DNA of 35,048 nt, from contig MNZY01000241.1 of NCBI GenBank assembly GCA_001873845.1, forward strand, positions 1 to 35,048. Reading direction: 5' to 3'. Shown in pieces: positions 32,007 through 35,048 of the stretch. A program made the translations under genes and the position numbers. The notes beneath the pieces were generated by a model. The model made no database searches. It saw only the letters and a program-made list of their open reading frames with translations, and had not been told where the DNA came from. The stretch is from Candidatus Altarchaeum sp. CG2_30_32_3053 (GTDB lineage Archaea > Altiarchaeota > Altiarchaeia > Altiarchaeales > Altiarchaeaceae). The stretch's first letter is position 1. Each line of letters starts with the position of its first letter.

Positions 32007-32806
32007 ATGGATTTGGATAAAACATTGGTTGTATTTCAGGAAAGAACATTAGAAGAACATGGTATAATGATGAATGGTATTTTTCGGTTGTGGATGTTGT
32101 TGAAGTTTTGACAGATAGTCCTGCTCCACGACAGTACTGGGGAGTTTTAAAAAAAGAGAATCTCAGTTGTTAACAATTTGTTTACAACTGAAACTTCTGT
32201 CAGCGGACGGTAAAAAATATGATACGGATTGTGCGAACACGGAAAACATGTTCAGAATCATCCAGTCAATTCCCTCAAAGAAAGCCGAACCATTTAAGAG
32301 ATGGCTTGCCAAAGTTGGTTATGAAGGGGTGCAGGAAATAGAGAACCATGAACTTGCACAGGTGCGGGCAAAGAAATACTGCGAACTAAAAGGTTACCCT
32401 GACAAAATGATTGAAAAACGATTAAGAGGAATCGCAATCAGGCAGGATTTAACAGATGAATATAAAGAGCGAGGAATTGAAGAGAAAAAGGATTAAAAAG
32501 ATAAAAGGACTTGACCAGAAGTTTAAAAACCAGAATTTACGAGACCACATGACAGATATGGAACTGATTTTTACAAGACACGGCGATGCATCAACGGCAG
32601 AAATAACAAAATCAGATGATTCCAAAGGGTTTGAAGAATGTCTTGAATCATTCACAGAAGGCGGGAAAATTGCCGGTAACGCAAGACAGGAATTGAAGAA
32701 ACGGAAGGGTAAGAAAGTTGTGAGCCGCGATATTTACTATAAAATTATAGAAAAAGTGCAAAAATTAGAGAATGATTTAAAACCAGTATATCAGAAAAGA
32801 AATTAA
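32007..32806 (+). pseudogene. BRO-family (Bro-N, phage antirepressor/DinD-like) pseudogene
   Basis: Pieces in different frames: MDLDKTLVVFQE / KNIRRTWYNDEWYFSVVDVVEVLTDSPAPRQYWGVLKKE / QLKLLSADGKKYDTDCANTENMFRIIQSIPSKKAEPFKRWLAKVGYEGVQEIENHELA / NLRDHMTDMELIFTRHGDASTAEITKSDDSKGFEE...GNARQELKKRKGKKVVS. Confidence 0.8.
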
Positions 32807-32872
32807 AGAAATTTTAATTGTTTTAATTGTTTTATAAAAAACGGATAAAAATTTAAAAGAGGCAAAAGAAGA

Positions 32873-33070
32873 AATGACAGAATTTATTATAAAGTTATTT
32901 GTGGGGATTGTATAGAAGTAATGAAGTCAATGCCTGAAAATTTTGTCCATCTGATAATTACTTCCCTGTCATATAATGTAGGAAAATCATATAAAAATCA
33001 TAATGACTGTATGCCATACAAAGAATATTTAGGTAGTGATAAAGATGTAAGAAAAGAAGTATGTTATTAA
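32873..33070 (+). pseudogene. N-terminal remnant of a site-specific DNA methyltransferase
   Basis: NDRIYYKVICGDCIEVMKSMPENFVHLIITSLSYNVGKSYKNHNDCMPYKEYL*; expected TSPPYN motif reads TSLSYN; no start codon in frame. Confidence 0.7.
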
Positions 33071-33086
33071 GTTCACCGAAGAAAAT

Positions 33087-33317
33087 TTGCAGATCAAATA
33101 CGGTTTTGTTACTTTTGATTTGGCGAAAAATAGAGACTTTGATAAGTACCTTGGAAATGGAAAAATTAGAAAAACTATGAAGCAAACAGAAGTTATGTTG
33201 GTAGTTGATGATGTTAAATTTAGCGGAGGATTACGTGTATTGAACAATTATGAGCACATTGACAAAGTTGGCAATTTTTCTGATTTGGTTGGATGCGTTT
33301 GTAGTTTTTTTAAGTGA
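33087..33317 (+). CDS. hypothetical protein, possibly a gene fragment
   Basis: 76-aa ORF with TTG start; reading frame open upstream to 33051 (EKKYVIKFTEENLQIKYGFVTFDL); family not recognised. Confidence 0.35.
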   Translation: MQIKYGFVTFDLAKNRDFDKYLGNGKIRKTMKQTEVMLVVDDVKFSGGLRVLNNYEHIDKVGNFSDLVGCVCSFFK

Positions 33318-33385
33318 AAAACATAAGAAACCGTGCATAAATTTTATCAATTTTTCAAAGAAATTTTAATTATTTTATCAGCAAA

Positions 33386-33670
33386 ATGAAGAAAAAAGAT
33401 TTGGCGGACTACAGAAAAAGGATTGATAAAATTGACGCCAAAATCGGAAAACTTATAAGAGAGCGACTTGAAATTGTAGGAGATGTCGGAAAATTAAAGG
33501 TAAATTCAGGCATTTCTGTTAAAGATGAGGAAAGGATTAAAAAGGTATGTAAAAATTTTGCAGAAAACTCGGGATTATGTCTTAATGATGCAAAAAAAAT
33601 TTATTCACCGTTGATAGAATATTGCATAAAAATGGAAGAGAAAATACAAAAAGAAAACAGTAAAAAATAA
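33386..33670 (+). CDS. chorismate mutase (AroQ class)
   Basis: YRKRIDKIDAKIGKLIRERLEIVGDVGKLKVNSGISVKDEERIKKV. Confidence 0.85.
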   Translation: MKKKDLADYRKRIDKIDAKIGKLIRERLEIVGDVGKLKVNSGISVKDEERIKKVCKNFAENSGLCLNDAKKIYSPLIEYCIKMEEKIQKENSKK

Positions 33671-33691
33671 TTAACATAACCGACCGCAAAA

Positions 33692-34582
33692 ATGGATGAA
33701 CGAATAAACAGGGAAATTGAACAATGCATAAAACACAGCGGAGAAAGTAATAAAATCAGAAAGGCCTTCTGGTATATGGATGAAAAGGTTGAAAATTTGC
33801 TTTTTGGGATAAGACAGGGAGATGATGCAATTGTTGTCAAAGATATGGTTTTTAATATGGAGGGACCTTATCATTTAAATATCGGAAGAAAAACCGGGCT
33901 TATTCACACGACATCTGATATTGTTGTTATGGGCGCAAAGCCGTTATACGGATTTGATGCAATGCAGGCAAAAAATTTAAAAGAGGCAGAAGATGCGGCA
34001 GAGGATATAAAAAAGCAGAGCGATGGAATAAATGTTCCAATTGTCGGGGGAAATACGCAATGTCTGAAAAATTTAGAATCGTGTGTGTCGTTTTTTGTTG
34101 TCGGAAAAATGATAAAACCAATTCCAGATTCAAATTTACAGGAAAACGATAAAATTTATATTCTCGGAGAGGCAATTGAAGGAGAAATAGGAGACAGGGT
34201 CAAGAAGGCAAACACAAAATTTGAGACATTTTTGGACATGATTGAGAAAACAGAGATAAATGCGGCAAAGGACTGTTCCCGCGGGGGGTGGTTTGGAAAT
34301 TTAACAGAGATGTTGATAAAGTCAAAAAAAGGCATCATAATTAATAATATTCCTTATACAGAATTCAGCAAATATATGGGAAATTATCTTATATCAACAA
34401 AGGATGAGGGTGTAATTGACATTGCGATGCAGCATAAATGTCCGATAACAGAAATCGGAATTGTGACAAATGACCTGGAAGTTAAAATCGGGAAGGAAGT
34501 TGCTGTTGATAAAGAAAAAATTTTAAATTTGATTGATAAATTTCCGTTTAAGAAGCCGCACTTAAAGAAGGAAAAAATTTAA
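33692..34582 (+). CDS. AIR synthase-related (PurM/HypE/ThiL fold) protein, possibly methanogenesis-marker-2-like
   Basis: GDDAIVVKD, HTTSDIVVMGAKPLYGFDAMQ, VPIVGGNTQ, AAKDCSRGGWFGNLTEML. Confidence 0.7.
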   Translation: MDERINREIEQCIKHSGESNKIRKAFWYMDEKVENLLFGIRQGDDAIVVKDMVFNMEGPYHLNIGRKTGLIHTTSDIVVMGAKPLYGFDAMQAKNLKEAEDAAEDIKKQSDGINVPIVGGNTQCLKNLESCVSFFVVGKMIKPIPDSNLQENDKIYILGEAIEGEIGDRVKKANTKFETFLDMIEKTEINAAKDCSRGGWFGNLTEMLIKSKKGIIINNIPYTEFSKYMGNYLISTKDEGVIDIAMQHKCPITEIGIVTNDLEVKIGKEVAVDKEKILNLIDKFPFKKPHLKKEKI

Positions 34583-34787
34583 GAGGTAATCAGAAATTTA
34601 AAGAAAATTTAAGGATTGTTGCCTGTATCTCCGATACATATTCATCGCTCACGCTTGCATATATCACACAAAATACAGGCATTTGTACTATTCACTTATT
34701 GTACCCATTAATTCAGATACATACTCACAGCAGTTATGCTTTTATGTATCCAACCGCAGAATATGGGAAAATTTTATTACATGACTA

Positions 34788-35048
34788 TCGGCTAAATGAG
34801 AAAATTGACCGAATTAAATGTCACCAACCAATTGAAACGAGAATTTTTTCCCATTAATATAATTGAAACTGTTGAAAAACCTCGTTTTTTGAGAAATCGG
34901 AATTTAAAACCGATATGCTCAAACAACCCAAAAATTTGGAATTTACCTAATTTGGGACTTTTTCAACGCTCTCTATGCTTGCATTCATATAAATAACATA
35001 GGAAAGAAAGTAAATAAATTAATGACATTTAATTCGGTCAATAGCCGA
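34788..35048. mobile_element. nested inverted-repeat (foldback/MITE-like) element, possibly running past the window edge
   Basis: Outer arms TCGGCT..ATTGACCGAATTAAATGTCA (34788-34823) and TGACATTTAATTCGGTCAATAGCCGA (35023-35048); inner GTTGAAAAA/TTTTTCAAC, GTTTTTTGAG/CTCAAACAAC, ATCGG/CCGAT. Confidence 0.6.

Noticed and set aside
34620-34681. Inverted repeat TGCCTGTAT / ATACAGGCA after the AIR-synthase-like gene
   Set aside because: Only 9 bp with a ~44-nt loop; may be a weak structure but not convincing alone.
34796-34996. 66-aa ORF MRKLTELNVTNQ...
   Set aside because: It lies entirely within the nested inverted-repeat element and translates the hairpin arms; no protein features.

Overview
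AT-rich archaeal chromosomal window, mostly housekeeping genes. The lineage cannot be fixed from the window; an uncultivated euryarchaeal/Altiarchaeota-like genome is a guess. Left to right: thermosome subunit, grpE, dnaK, a decayed GIDE-like membrane protein, radB, UPF0104/LPG-synthase-like flippase, membrane thioredoxin plus GT2 glycosyltransferase, MBL hydrolase, purF, large surface protein, DUF6398-like regulator, sugar-phosphate nucleotidyltransferase, a stand-alone FwdC-like protein, the RNA polymerase cluster (rpoH-rpoB-rpoA1-rpoA2-rpl30e-nusA), two tandem micro-membrane-protein genes, MazG-like, agmatinase, N-terminal half carB, mevalonate kinase, a decayed BRO/DNA-methyltransferase patch, chorismate mutase and an AIR-synthase-like protein. 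The most interesting signals lie outside the ORF track: (1) a bipartite intergenic repeat, seven units at four loci, made of a hairpin whose stem sequence differs in every copy but stays self-complementary, then a 7-9 nt linker and a CGAACGAAGTGAGCG-like core; (2) a ~260 bp nested inverted-repeat element at the right edge; (3) two tandem paralogous ~32-aa transmembrane microproteins (MDEDxVS...), one intact and one frameshifted; (4) a GrpE with an apparent Hsp20/alpha-crystallin-like N-terminal domain; (5) a 35-bp repeat shared in inverted orientation between the purF upstream region and the 3' end of carB, where it encodes the last codons; (6) many short perfect tandem duplications in intergenic DNA, two of which copy a stop codon. 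No tRNA, rRNA or CRISPR was recognised. No computation or database search was run.
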